DNA of 64,000 nt, from assembly GCA_963971285.1 (NCBI GenBank), contig OZ020261.1, positions 5,459,983 to 5,523,982 on the forward strand. Direction: 5' to 3'. A program made the position numbers and the translations under genes. Source of the stretch: Astropecten irregularis. Taxonomy: Eukaryota; Echinodermata; Asteroidea; Paxillosida; Astropectinidae. The notes beneath the pieces were generated by a model. That model saw nothing but the letters and a program-made list of their open reading frames with translations. It searched no databases and was not told the origin of the DNA. This document shows positions 23,940 through 34,700 of this stretch, piece after piece (positions within the stretch are counted from its first letter, which is position 1; each line of letters begins with the position of its first letter).

Positions 23940-24238
23940 TGGTCATCGGGCCATAAGTTACATTCCTGAAACCATCTCAACTCCCTGTGGAGTATATATA
24001 TACACAGCCCCGGCTACCGTATTCAGTACACAGATGCTATAATCAAACCACAAAGCCATTTCTACCTCGCAGGTATCCATTTACACTTGGGCGAAGAGGA
24101 GCAATAATGTGACAAATCGTCTTGCCCAAGGACGCAAGCACCACTAGCCCATGGCTGGATTCGAACCCACAATCTATAGATTGACCACAAGACTTTGAGT
24201 TCAACACGCCAGACCACTAGACCACAGCACCCCTTAAA
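23940..24238 (-). repeat. tRNA-derived SINE (family S2)
   Basis: On the minus strand: GTGGTCTAGTGGTCTGGCGT and GTGGGTTCGAATCCAGCCAT. A core GTGGTGCTTGCGTCCTTGGG and CCAAGTGTAAATGGATACCT follows. The head looks like a type II tRNA with a long variable arm. Confidence 0.72.
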
Positions 24239-24324
24239 GACAGTGTGGAGTATGCACTGCATAGACTGTGAAACATGGTATTATGTAATGTTTAAGATGA
24301 TGACTAAACCATTGCATTCTTTAC

Positions 24325-24407
24325 CTCTGATCCCAACTGGTGGTTCCTCTTTCTCAAGAAGGTCTTGGTGCCGTTCTTGGGTGTCTTCAAGTAGTTACAA
24401 GTGATCA
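24325..24407 (-). CDS. mesh-like gene A exon 18 (sushi 1, first half)
   Basis: Acceptor CTGTAG|TGATCA; donor TCAGAG|GTAAAG. Encodes LITCNYLKTPKNGTKTFLRK, the opening of a CCP/sushi module. Confidence 0.85.
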
Positions 24408-24671
24408 CTACAGGGACAGGGTTGGGAATCATGAAGAAAAGAATCAACAGTGTAAATTAATGTCAAGAAAGATTTGAGGCTTTGCATGGTGAATCGTCAT
24501 ACTTTCGCACTTCTTTATTTCGTTCGCACTTCTCGTAAGGTATCAACGTTTCGACTAGCCTGCTCTAGTCGTCATCAGGAGACCAGTGTAAATGTCATTT
24601 TTACCCGCAAGCCTTACGGCATATTCCATGAAGATAGTATACACGTGTCGATTAATTACGGGTGATTTTAA

Positions 24672-24815
24672 TACATTATGCGCCTCCAACAGTTTTCGAC
24701 GCGTTGGCCAATCGCAATGCACGGATCAGTCGACCCTTTCCAGATGCACATTTTGATCGACAAATCCCATGCATTGTGATTGGTCAACGCGTTGCAAACT
24801 CCTGGATGTGCACCT
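24672..24815. repeat. family K element
   Basis: TTTTCGACGCGTTGGCCAAT and GTGATTGGTCAACGCGTTGC face each other, with CCTTTCCAGATGCACATTTT in the centre. Confidence 0.7.
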
Positions 24816-25120
24816 TTTTGGATCACACCTATTACTTTTGTGTAGCACTTCCAAAAAGGTTTCATTTCTGTCTATGGAAGTTATGCATGAGTGTCCGAAG
24901 CCAAAGCCTCTATTTTAAAACATGTTTCTTTGATATGGATGCACTGAATCGAGCCGAAGCCAGAGCCACGTCTTGGTATACAGGGTCTATGTACTAGTAC
25001 ACAGTATTGTCAATGTTTTGGTCAAGTGTGGCGCAGACGTTTTGAAGTTCACCCGACAACAGCCGATCCATATGTACATCATTGTATCTTTGCTAGTAGA
25101 TTGTAACAGCTGATTGTAAC

Positions 25121-25266
25121 AATGGGAGACTTTTGGAGTGTCGGTCTTGAGTCAACAGCGCACGCGCAAACCATGCTTGCGCAATTGTGAGCATGCGCGC
25201 GTTGTATTGCGCGTGCGTGCGCCTGGGCTGTTGACTCAAGACCGACTCTCCAAAAGTCTCCCATTC
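25121..25266. repeat. fold-back MITE family C (gene A intron)
   Basis: Complete copy in the intron between gene A exons 17 and 18, with the family ends and CGCGTGCGTGCGC centre. Confidence 0.85.
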
Positions 25267-25490
25267 CCAAACTTTATTCTTCTGGAAATATGGAAGCTGC
25301 AGCTGAAAATTGGAAGCATTTTTTTTATTAAATTGAGGAGCAGGCAACTTTGACGGCGTTCAGACAAGACTAGAAATAGCTCCATCCTCTTGGGGACCGA
25401 TTTCCATTCCCCATAGCATCCCAGAAAGTGTGGGTATGTTCTGGAACTTTGATAATAAGTGTCTTAGATTCTTTGACAACAGATACTCAC

Positions 25491-25745
25491 GATTGAAGGA
25501 CGCTCCGTAGGCCAGCCAGTGCTGGTTATATGCCATCATGGTGGCTTTAGCTACCTCGATGTCACCGGTGGTCATCAGGTCGTACTCGCAGAAGGAGTTA
25601 CGCTGGCAGATACGATCCAGATCCTCGGGCTGGACTAGCTCCACGTCGTTGGGTGGAGTGAAGTCCGGCACGAAGGTTGGATCCTGGAAGAAGTCATGGC
25701 CCGGTCCGTCATAATGGAACAATGTCTCCAGACTCTCAATCTCCC
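25491..25745 (-). CDS. mesh-like gene A exon 17 (post-vWD cysteine segment)
   Basis: Acceptor TTTCAG|GGGAGA; donor CAATC|GTGAGT. Encodes WEIESLETLFHYDGPGHDFF, FVPDFTPP and ICQRNSFCEYDLMTTGDIEV. Two exons in gene B correspond to this one. Confidence 0.92.
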
Positions 25746-25784
25746 CTGAAACCAAACAAGATTTCACCTTTATACTTAAGTCAT

Positions 25785-26050
25785 CGAAAGACCAACGAAG
25801 AAGATTGACTTGAGTGGGATTCGAACCTTTGACCTCCGGAACCAAACTGGTCCTCTACTAAATGAGCCATCAAATGTTGGTGGGGAAGATTAACCTTAAA
25901 ATAGATGTGTGCTCCCAAATTCACATGTGACAAGGGATGATATAAACAAATCTGTCATGAGAACGAAAATTGAATGGAATGTGGTTTGAACCTGCAATCT
26001 CAGGAATACCGTACTGCTCTACTAACTGAGCCATGCAGTCCTTTCGGCCG
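25785..26050 (-). repeat. two decayed S1 SINE copies in tandem
   Basis: TGGGATTCGAACCTTTGACC/CTACTAAATGAGCCATC (to 25871) and TGGTTTGAACCTGCAATCTC/CTACTAACTGAGCCATGCAG (to 26040). Confidence 0.62.
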
Positions 26051-26281
26051 TGTCCAAAATTGCCCCAAATATCTTTGTCAATTTGTGGTTTATTTGAAAA
26101 TCTTACCTTAAATAGATATGTGTTCTCAAATTCATATTAAATGTTCTAGGAGATTTTAAGTGATGATTTAGACATGTAAATAAACGAGTTAGCATTATCC
26201 TGAATAAATGACTCTATGGGCCTGCTTTTTTTTCAGGCACGATGTCAGTGATCCTGCTGATCCGGATATCAATTTAGCGTA

Positions 26282-26521
26282 TCTTTTTTTACGGCCCTGC
26301 TTAGCACAAAAAATAAATAACAATAACATTTCTGTCTTTATAAAAACAGGATTAACAACCAAATATCCACGTGCTGTTTATCACCTATGACTGTTCTTGT
26401 TGTTGTTCGCTGACCATAATTATAGTATCAAATGGATTCCTTCATGGCGGTTTGTTTTAATGGGCGAGATATATTGTGCTAAGCAATTTTGTTTGTGCTT
26501 AACAGCTCCATGAACTTTGCC
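26282..26521. mobile_element. MITE family D (gene A intron)
   Basis: GGCCCTGCTTAGCACAAAAA at the left and GCTTAACAGCTCCATGAACT at the right, with the family interior. Confidence 0.78.
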
Positions 26522-26545
26522 CAAGGTCCCCTTGTTTGGACTTAC

Positions 26546-26672
26546 ACGACTGGCCGAAGTCGTTGAAAAGCACCTCCGGGTCATCGGTGGGCTTGTAGAG
26601 CTTGCCGGACTGAGATTGCAGGTCATTCTCAATGTCATCATCCCAGGAACCGAGAAGTCCCCGTACCCAGTT
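26546..26672 (-). CDS. mesh-like gene A exon 16 (vWD end)
   Basis: Acceptor TTGTAG|AACTGG; donor TCGT|GTAAGT. Encodes RGLLGSWDDDIENDLQ..DPEVLFNDFGQS, the conserved G-x-W-D end of vWD. Another GT two bases away would break the frame into the next exon. Confidence 0.9.
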
Positions 26673-26749
26673 CTACAAAACGAAATCAGGAATAATAATA
26701 ATAATAATAATTAAAGTGAATATTAATTGATTTTGGTCGGGAAATAGAT

Positions 26750-27106
26750 AATATGCAAATTAGGCTTGCCCTTCACCGACATGGATGAGCACTGTATACT
26801 CAGTGCTTGCGAGAGCACGTGAGAAAAAATCACATGCTTGCTCAGGTGGGATTCGAACCCACGACCTCCTGCTTACTAGTGCAGATGCCTTACCGGCGGT
26901 ACCCGCCGCGATATTGGATTCGATTCACCCTGCAGACCCCAGCTAGCTCGGTGGCCTAGCAGGTAAGCCATCTGCACTAGTAAGCAGGAGGTCGTGGGTT
27001 CGAATCCCACCTGAGCAAGCATGTGATTTTTTCTCACGTGCTCTCACAAGCACTGAGTATACAGTGCTCATCCATGTCGGTGAAGGGCAAGCCTAATTTG
27101 CATATT
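26750..27106. mobile_element. near-perfect tRNA-like palindrome (145-base arms, 67-base spacer)
   Basis: The left arm (26750-26894) and right arm (26962-27106) are inverted copies, with about two mismatches by eye. The right arm with the spacer end reads as a tRNA-like unit: GCTAGCTCGGTGGCCTAGCA at the box A side and GTGGGTTCGAATCCCACC as box B. The outer ends are TAATATGCAAATTAGGC. It is a fold-back SINE-like insertion in a gene A intron, not a functional tRNA pair. Confidence 0.85.
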
Positions 27107-27185
27107 AAATAATTATAGTGTAATCTTGTATAGCGCCAACTCCAACGAAAAGGTTGCTCAAGGCGCAGAATCCGCACATAGCTCT

Positions 27186-27535
27186 TTAAGGTAGTATCAT
27201 ACTTTGGTAAGAGACCAAAACAGAAATGTTTACAGATTTACGTATCAATATGATGCTAGTAGAAACCTACCGTTAAAAATTGTCCGCCTGAAATGGTGTA
27301 TTTATCCAGAAAATTAGTAAAACAACGACCGAAAATCTTTTTGATCTTTTAAAAGATCAAAAATAAAAGAGAAAAGACTTAAGAAATACTGTGGCTGTTT
27401 TTCACTGTTTTCTCAAAAAGTGGGCACCGTATAGGACTGAAATTTTTCACAGATGACTGTTACTGTTTCTGTCTTGATATTTCAGCCCATTAATCTGCCT
27501 TTCTTTGATTAAAAAAAAAAGTATGATACTACCAA
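27186..27535. mobile_element. MITE family A (gene A intron)
   Basis: Left TTAAGGTAGTATCATACTTT; right AAGTATGATACTACC, without the final CTTTAA. It lies about 65 bases downstream of the exon 15 donor. Confidence 0.8.
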
Positions 27536-27600
27536 TAAGATTCTGTGGCCACCTGATGAATATGCATGAGATGGCTACCTTATGAATAATGCAGACTCAC

Positions 27601-27746
27601 CCTGAACTTGTATGGGAGCAGCACCTGCGCAGTGAGCATCTCACGTGTGCCATTGACGACTACCGCCATCTCCGTGTCAGTGTAGGTCACCACGACCTGA
27701 GTTATGTTACCTTTCTCGTACTTCTGAGGGAAGGTCAGGAAGAAAC
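27601..27746 (-). CDS. mesh-like gene A exon 15 (vWD)
   Basis: Acceptor CCACAG|GTTTCT; donor TCAGG|GTGAGT. Encodes FFLTFPQKYEKGNITQVVVT..AQVLLPYKF. Same 146-nt length as the paralogue. Confidence 0.9.
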
Positions 27747-28321
27747 CTGTGGGGATATATCATGCAAGAAGTCTGGGTGTCAGACCTTGTGTGATGGGTC
27801 AGGCGGCTTGGGTGCTCACCACTGATCACCCATGCAGTGATGGAAGACGATATGCGCCTGCCTTACGATTGGTCGTAAGCTTGTTGCATAGACAACATTT
27901 GGACAGGCTACTGCGTGCTTTCTCACTTGTTTCTTACGATTCTGATCGCGGTATTGAATCGGATTCTTCACAGTGTCACTGCTTAATCTCCTACAAATTG
28001 ACGTCAAGAAATTAGCTTCTAATTGGTTCCATCTTACTTTCTAAGAAAGTCTGCTTCCGTTCAGACATGTCATCAGGGACTACAGCTGTTCAATACCTAT
28101 AAGAATGATTTAAGACACCTCCCCAGTGTTATTAAACAGCTCACAGTTCCATCACTGTGTTTCCAGACTTGGTCTCCTCATTGCACCAACGTAGACTGAC
28201 GCCTTCTTTTAACAACTGGAGTTGCATGGAGTAATCCAGGCATCATCGTCTAGGTCACTGCACGCAATGAAAATGTAAGTCCGATCTATTTGAGACCGGA
28301 AGTGTAGTGATGTTGACCTAC

Positions 28322-28477
28322 CGTTTCCACGTATGGTGGTCTGCTCATCCGGTTCCAGCAGCAGCGTGTCCACGTAGACTTCCAGGACGGTTCGGTCGGA
28401 CTTACGGATCATGATCTTCTCCAGATCTTCCTGTTGCATGCCCACAGCAGTCAGAGCCGTAGCCTGTCTGTCTGTAC
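28322..28477 (-). CDS. mesh-like gene A exon 14 (vWD)
   Basis: Acceptor TTACAG|GTACAG; donor AACG|GTAGGT. Encodes TDRQATALTAVGMQQEDLEK..EVYVDTLLLEPDEQTTIRGNG, mid vWD. Confidence 0.9.
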
Positions 28478-28616
28478 CTGTAAAACGGGGGTCAAAGAAC
28501 ACCAAGGGTCAGTCTGGAGTTTGGGCAGGTCAGTCAAAGATCGACACAATAAAAGACCGAAGATCGGAGCAAGATTTCATTGGAATCACTGGACGGATTT
28601 TATTGTGTGAATTATT

Positions 28617-28621
28617 CTCAT

Positions 28622-28665
<44 letters not shown>

Positions 28666-28760
28666 CCACCGACAACAACAACAACAACAAAAGCAACAAC
28701 AGCAGCAGCAGGAGCGGCGACAACAACAAACATACAGCAGCAACAAAATGCCCTGAAAAC
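28617..28760. repeat. (CAG)n / (CAA)n-rich intron segment
   Basis: CAGCAGCAGCAGCAGCAGCA followed by ACAACAACAACAACAA and CAGCAGCAGGAGCGGCGAC. It lies between two vWD exons of gene A. Confidence 0.88.
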
Positions 28761-28948
28761 GGATTGTCCACCCTGTAACAGCAACAACATCAGCAGCATC
28801 ATAAACTACGAGATCTTTCTTCATCTCGACAAGCCCAATGCTACACATTGGCGTTGCTTCATTCCATCAACTCATCTCCCGACATTTTCCCCTAGACAGA
28901 AACACTCAAACCCTGAGCATTATATCAAGTCCCGACTCGCAGCTATAC

Positions 28949-29101
28949 CTTTTCGATCCACGATCTGCTCGAAGCGACCCTGCAGGACAAACCTGGTCTG
29001 AGATTGGGACGTTGTTTCCATTAGCGTGTACTCGCCCTTGGCGTTGAAAGTGTAACTTGCGCCGTCCATGGTGAGAAAATGTGGGTCGCCAAAAACGGTT
29101 C
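28949..29101 (-). CDS. mesh-like gene A exon 13 (vWD start, GDPH site)
   Basis: Acceptor CATCAG|GAACCG; donor AAAAG|GTATAG. Encodes [20 protein letters not shown], the start of the vWD domain. GDPH is at 29079-29090. Confidence 0.94.
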
Positions 29102-29255
29102 CTGATGAAAAGAAGTACGATAAATTTGAAAGTCATGGTAAAAACATTGGCCATTGCATAAGAACTTCGTCTGTGATTGGTTGCTATAAATATAAATGGA
29201 ATACATCGGCACTAATCATTCTGTGGAAAATGTATCTTCTGAAAGCAGTCACTAT

Positions 29256-29540
29256 AGGGAATCAGGTTGGCGTAGCTGTTCTTTCCTCGCTTTTCACCTC
29301 TGGCAGACCGGGTTCAAGTCTGGCTCGGTTCACAAGTGAATTGGGTATTCAGTCCCTGCCTGATTCTGTGGGTTTTACACAGAATATTACTCTGGGCGTT
29401 TCCTCCAACAACTATAACTGTATTTTCTTCTAATCATCTTTCCATAAAAGGTTTCATCAGGCTTTCGAGCTACAGTGCCTAAGGCACTTTTGAGGAATCC
29501 TTGGCTTCATTACCAGAAAAAATAATAATAGTAATACTAA
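29256..29540 (+). repeat. SINE-like element S3 with A/T-rich tail
   Basis: AGGTTGGCGTAGCTGTTCTT and ACCGGGTTCAAGTCTGGCTC look like box A and box B. It ends CATTACCAGAAAAAATAATA. A second copy lies at 31.1 kb. ORFs here are element passage. Confidence 0.62.
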
Positions 29541-29931
29541 TAAAAAAAAAATATATATTGTCGAAAAAGAGATATCTGAATACGGAAAAGACCCCAAACG
29601 ATCAAACGAAGCACAAATAAGCAAGCAACAGAATCAGATGATTCTAATCGCGCCAATTGAACTTAAACACAAGAGGAGAAAGTCCACATTTAGTACAAAA
29701 ACCCTTTGACATTTTGATTGCTTTCTCCAAAAGGCTCGCACCGATTTGGGTGTACATTTCACTGAATAGTGTCGTGATAAGCCTCTTGGAAAAGTCGATG
29801 TTCAGAAGGAATCATTCCTTTCCCAAAGCATCATAACCAATGAAGTCCTAGTCGTAGTACAAATGTTACATAGCTGTCTCTTAGTAACTCTGAATAATGA
29901 TGGAGTTACAAACTTAACCTCTGTCTGTCCA

Positions 29932-30105
29932 GAGGTCGATTTCACCAAACTCTTCGTAACTTACTATCAATCGTATAATTATAGGACTTTTGATGCATTG
30001 AAGCCCTACGTGGGATAGGTTCCCGGCAATGGGTTTATATCATTCGTATAAACTCGAGTTACGATCGATCACACGGCTTCGTTAAATCGACCCCGGAGCT
30101 GTTCG
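29932..30105. mobile_element. MITE family E (gene A intron)
   Basis: GAGGTCGATTTCACCAAACT to GCTTCGTTAAATCGACCCC, with CTCGAGTTACGATCGATCAC inside. Confidence 0.78.
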
Positions 30106-30130
30106 TTAGGCCCCATAGACCAAATTCACG

Positions 30131-30825
30131 GTGCATCCATCCAGCATTCGAAGCAGTGCAATCAAACCGAGTCTTGAGCTCTTTTCACACGACGCCAACA
30201 AAACTCTCAACCATTGAGACATTTTCTCAAGGTTGCGAAAACCTACAAAACGGTTTTACGCTGGCTGCTTTAGCGTCCTTTCACACGGCACAGTGCAAAA
30301 TTTCGCAAGCCTCACTTGAGACGGAACGCGGGTAATCGATAGAATATGCATTTTATGAATGTAAACGCTGCTAGTACCAACGTGACGATGAGGGTGAGGG
30401 TAAAGCACGTGGTATGCAAAGGCCATGAAACAGTGTACCACGCATGTGCATTGTAAAGCACTTCGCAAGGGACGTCGTACAAAAGGGGCTTTTCTCTATT
30501 CACACGATAGATCTCAAGGGTCCCTTGAGAAATCTTCCGCTAGCGGAAGATTTTGTCGTAGGTCCAGACCTCAGTCAAAATCTGTCAAGGATTCACCAGG
30601 GACGTCGGTCACTCTCAAGCATCGGTGTCCTTTCACACGATGACACTTTTGTAAGATTTCGCAACCATGAGATAATTTCTCAATGGTTGAGAGTTTTTTT
30701 TTTGCGTCGTGTGAAAAGGCCTTTGGATTCAAATTAGTCTGGTACCCGTTTTCATTTTAGAATTGGTGTTATCTTTTCCGAAGGGGTTAACAAGGAAGGT
30801 GACAAGATGGATGCGCCGTGAATAT
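30131..30825. mobile_element. TIR element (ACGGTGCATCCATC ends) with a nested insertion
   Basis: CACGGTGCATCCATCCAGCA at the left and CAAGATGGATGCGCCGTGAA at the right. The uninterrupted relative at 58573-58725 lacks the block about 30175-30722, so that block is a later insertion. Confidence 0.78.
30181..30720. mobile_element. nested element with TTTTCACACGACG ends, hAT-like size
   Basis: CTTTTCACACGACGCCAACA and TTTGCGTCGTGTGAAAAGG are inverted ends. CTTTCACACGG/CCTTTCACACGATG motifs recur inside (30289, 30628), suggesting internal copies of the end. An 8-base target duplication is suggested but mutated. No transposase frame. Confidence 0.6.
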
Positions 30826-30904
30826 TAAGGCCTTCCTAGAGCAGACACCGACGATGCACCTAACCTGTGAGCAAGGACATCGAGAGAGAGAGTTTGTCTT
30901 ATAC

Positions 30905-31037
30905 CTGGTCTGGGTGGGCGATACCATCTGCAGTCACGTGTTGGCCTCATCTCCTGGTAATAATCGCAGTGGTCGCCCCAGACGCAGCACATGTAATACG
31001 GGGCATAATCCGCTATTCCCGACGATAGCTGGGGCAC
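30905..31037 (-). CDS. mesh-like gene A exon 12 (AMOP, end)
   Basis: Acceptor GTCTAG|GTGCCC; donor ACCAG|GTATAA. Contains YYMCCVWGDHCDYY and MRPTRDCRWYRPPRPG, the end of the AMOP region. Confidence 0.9.
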
Positions 31038-31087
31038 CTAGACAACCAAACACAATCAAGGAGATAAACAATTAAGGATGCAGTTGG

Positions 31088-31330
31088 GAGTCAGGTTGGC
31101 GTAGCGGTTCTTTCCTCGCCTTTCACCTCTGGTGGATTGGAGCTTCAGTCCCTACCTGATTCTGTGGGTTTTACCCAGAAAATTACCCTGGGGTTTTCCT
31201 CCCACCTCTTACAGTTTGCATTTTTCTTATCATCTTTTCAAAAAAGGCTTCATCAGGCTTTCGAGCTACAGTGTCTAGGGCGCTTTTGAGGAATCCTTGG
31301 TTTCATTACCAGAAATATATAATAATGATC
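31088..31330 (+). repeat. SINE-like element S3
   Basis: CAGGTTGGCGTAGCGGTTCT through TTTCGAGCTACAGTGTCTAG and CATTACCAGAAATATATAAT. The box B part is deleted. Confidence 0.6.
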
Positions 31331-31847
31331 ATAAAGTTCTGCCGTCTTAGGGATCTTTTAATGTCAAACCCCATGTTAAACCCCATGGTCCAAGAAGGCT
31401 ATTCAATGTGAGGGCTAAATAAAAATGCAATAGAAGAGAAAACTGAGCTTTTAAGAGGAAGAGAAATGTATGTTTACGTTAGACTTTAAAAACTGAGACA
31501 AGTCATAAGAATGGGAGAAACAGGTTGCAGGTAAAGAGTTTTATAGTGCAGCTGCAGTGCTCGGGAAAAACTAATTGGTTTAAATACGTTCTTAGCGAAC
31601 GATTTTAGACAAGCTTTAGATTTATGCATTAAAATATGCATCTAAATGGAAAGAAAAACACTGCCCGTTGCTAACAACCTTAAATGCGATTAGATACTTT
31701 ACTCAAACGAACTTGATTCTGATCGGAGGATAAAAAAAGCCGGCTCTTTACTAGTTTTTGTTTGATGAATTGACTGACATGGAACCTATTTTGGATGAAC
31801 TCTAGGGCGTTTACGAAACAGAGGCTCGGTCTCCGGCTCAGGCTCCA

Positions 31848-31996
31848 GGGGCCGATTTCATAAAACTTACGACGCGTCGCAGAGTTAAGACGCATCTTTT
31901 CTCTATAGACTCACCGCATAGATGCGAGGCGTCGCAGCTATAACGCGTCGCAAATCGAGTTGAGTCGCGTCGCAGAGCTTTATGAAATCGGTCCCT
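31848..31996. mobile_element. MITE family F (GCGACGCGTCGCAG) nested in a family H element
   Basis: GGGGCCGATTTCATAAAACT to GCTTTATGAAATCGGTCCC, with GACGCGTCGCAG on both sides. It interrupts the left end of a family H copy. Confidence 0.83.
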
Positions 31997-32149
31997 GGTC
32001 CATTCTGTGTATCCATTCTAATATAACGGGAGGCTTTTGGCCGCGGTTCTGAAGAAGATTCTCCGGTTTGAACTGGAAAATCGAGCTTCAGCTTCAATGA
32101 AAAACTGAAACCTATATTTTCAGCATTTGAATGACAGTGTTGGAGTCTA

Positions 32150-32268
32150 AGGCTGCATCCGAATCTGTTGTCTAGAGCTAGGTCTAGGTCTTCGCTCCAT
32201 TGGAAATACTTAGAGACACCTAGACCTAGCCGTAGCTCTGGAAGCCCGTTTCTGACACGGCCTAAGTC
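32150..32268. repeat. family I element inside family H
   Basis: GGCTGCATCCGAATCTGTTG to AAGCCCGTTTCTGACACGGC. Confidence 0.78.
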
Positions 32269-32318
32269 TCAGCCTGAGCCTCCGTTTCGTAAACCCCCCA
32301 AGGGGAAAGAAGGCCTAC

Positions 32319-32451
32319 CTTTCCAGGGGCGTTGTAAGGCGGCACGCCTTCAACTGTCACCCTTCTTGAGAAGCTCCCGGATGTGCTGTCACCAGCATAG
32401 ACAAGGTTCTCAAACTCATCGTAGCAGCACACTGAGTCATGAGCGGTGGAA
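32319..32451 (-). CDS. mesh-like gene A exon 11 (AMOP, middle)
   Basis: Acceptor TTCCACAG|TTCCAC; donor GGAAAG|GTAGGC. Contains the adjacent cysteines of AHDSVCCYDEFENLVY. In gene B this and the next exon are one. Confidence 0.9.
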
Positions 32452-32514
32452 CTGTGGAACGTTTAAGAGGGGAACCAGATTAGATCTAGATAGAGAAGTG
32501 ACATTGTTAGCTTG

Positions 32515-33000
32515 GCATCACAGAATGCCTATCCAGCTATTCAAGGGCAACATTCTGGTATGTAGGTAAAGTCAGAATATGCCACCATCATGTGACGTGG
32601 CATCACAGAATGAGTGGAAAGTCACCAGGTGTCATCAGCCTGTCCAGCTATTCAAATGCAACATTCTGGTATGTAGGTAAAGTCAGAATGTTCCACCATC
32701 ATGTGACGTGGCATCACAGAATGAGTGGAAAGTCACCAGGTGTCATCAGCCTGTCCAGCTATTCAAAGGCAAACATTCTGGTCTGTAGGTAAAGTCAGAA
32801 TGTGCCACCATCATGTGACGTGGCATCACAAAATGAGTGGAAAGTCACCAGGTGTCATCAGCCTGTCCAGCTATTCAAAGGCAACATTCTGGTCTGTAGG
32901 TAAAGACAGAATGTGCCACCATCATTTGACGTGGCATTACAGAATGAGTGGAAAGTCACCAGGTGTCAACTGCCTGTCCAGCTATTCAGAAGTAGTCTTG
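32515..33000. repeat. minisatellite, ~111-bp unit, about 4.4 copies
   Basis: GTGACGTGGCATCACAGAAT recurs near 32592, 32703, 32815 and 32925, with CCTGTCCAGCTATTCAAAGG in each unit. In the intron between the AMOP exons of gene A; ORFs here are repeat artefacts. Confidence 0.88.
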
Positions 33001-33271
33001 GTCTGTGGCTAAAATTAAAATACATGTACTGATGTACTTATTTTGAAAATCTTACAAATTTACAAACAAAACAATTGCAAACATTATTTTTCAAATGGAG
33101 AGGAATGTTGCCTTAGATTATGTCATGTCTCTTTCCTCTGAAAGTAACGTCGAGTAAAAAAGTTTTGTTTGTTAAAAAACCTCTTATCTTAGAGATGCTT
33201 TTTCATTGACACGTTTTGCTATAAAACCAATTAGTCGTGTTTGTATGGAAGACGCCCTCAACGGCACTCAC

Positions 33272-33586
33272 GAGGGGATGATGGTGGCCACGCAGTGTAC
33301 GATATCATCTCTGAACCGACAGTACTCCTGGGTACGATCCTGTACGGCGTCGTCCATGTTGCACAATGGGTCGGGTTTGAAGCGCCCTCTGTCGGCCAGG
33401 GCCTGGGTCAGGTTACAGGGGCAGGCTCGAAGGTTATTCAGGAGCTGCTGGTCATATTCGGCCTCCTTCTCTCGCTGGTAGAACTCGCCGCAGCGCAGGT
33501 TAGAGTAGGCCACCGGGTCGTTCTGGAACTTGTCGTTCATGATGTAGCCCAGGAAATGCAAGTCACTCCACAGAGCCAAGTCGTCC
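33272..33586 (-). CDS. mesh-like gene A exon 10 (AMOP, first part)
   Basis: Acceptor TTGAAG|GGACGA; donor CCCTC|GTGAGT. Contains LHFLGYIMNDKFQNDP and ACPCNLTQALADRGRF, the AMOP hallmark. Exactly 315 nt, the same as the paralogue. Confidence 0.93.
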
Positions 33587-34289
33587 CTTCAAAGTGAACA
33601 AACTCGACCGTTAATTATCATTGACGAAAACACTAATGTGTTATGGAAGAGTACATGGAGATCCTCTGATTTTTTTATCATTCTGATTACAGAAACTTAA
33701 AGAGTTCATGCAGTGCTTTTTTCAGTCAGGTCATTTATTGCCTTCATACAGAGAATATACCGACAGATAATGAATGGCAAGTCTTATTTTGGTTTCAAAC
33801 CAGCATTTGGTTTTCTTTTGAACGGCTTTGCAAAATGGGGGCTACTCATGTAGGGAACTAACAGCCAAAATATAATTAAAAGACATAAACAAATGAAGAG
33901 GCAAATATGACCCACAGAAATGGTTGGTATAAAAAATTACACCACCAGTTGAGTAAAAGGAACATATTCAGTACAATAACCCATTGAGGGGAAGAGGTTT
34001 GTCAGGAAACATAATTATAAAACAACCTCAACTTTTTGTGTACAAAGCAATTGGATTACTGCTCTCAGTTACCCAGGTGACATCACATGCTCATGCATAT
34101 GGAAATTGTAATTAGCATATGACCAAAAAACCTGTTGTTAACCCTGAAACAGTGTGAGGAAGTGGGTAAAATCAAAGGCCCATGTAACAATTTATTTTTG
34201 GCACATGTTCAAGCCATAATATTCCTATTGCATAGACCCTTTAAGTAAACGATGTATAAGTATGCACCAATCACACTAACTATATATGT

Positions 34290-34700
34290 TTAAAGGTAAT
34301 ACCATACTGTGATTTTTGTCAAAGAAATGCAGATTCATGGGCAAAAATATGAAGACAGATACAGTAACAGTCAGCTGTGAACATTTCAGTCCCATACGGT
34401 GTCCACTTTTGAGAAAACAGTGAACAACGGCCACAGTATTTCTTAAGTCTTTCCTCTTTTTTTTTGGATCTTTTAAAAAGATCAAACATATTTTCGGTCG
34501 TTGTTTTACCTCTTTTCTGGATACTACTACTACTGCTTCTATGTCGGGACCGCCAGAGAGGCGGATAAATACACCATTTCAGGAGAAAAGTTTTTATGGT
34601 ATGATCCTACCACCACCATCTTTATACCCTGTAAGTTATACGTAAATCTGTGAACATTTCTGTTTTGGTTTCTTACCAAAGTATGATATACTACCTTTAA
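34290..34700. mobile_element. MITE family A with internal insertion
   Basis: TTAA at both ends. About 45 extra bases, CTACTACTACTGCTTC through GAGAGGCGG, interrupt the interior near 34520-34565. Confidence 0.82.

Larger units (their letters stand above)
31805..32300. repeat. family H element interrupted by families F and I
   Basis: The left end GGGCGTTTACGAAACAGAGG and right end AGCCTCCGTTTCGTAAACCC enclose the family H interior. A complete F copy lies near the left end and a family I copy near the right. Confidence 0.78.

Noticed and set aside
26821-27020. Pair of functional tRNA genes in inverse orientation
   Set aside because: Box A/B are present, but the whole unit is a 145-base palindrome with long non-tRNA arms. 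It fits a SINE-like fold-back element better.
28411-29001. 196-codon plus-strand ORF
   Set aside because: It is antisense to two vWD exons of gene A and gets its length from a CAG/CAA repeat. No domain.
32168-33012. Plus-strand ORFs with repeated HHRMSGKSPGVISLS
   Set aside because: They follow the 111-bp minisatellite and a SINE/MITE mosaic within an intron.
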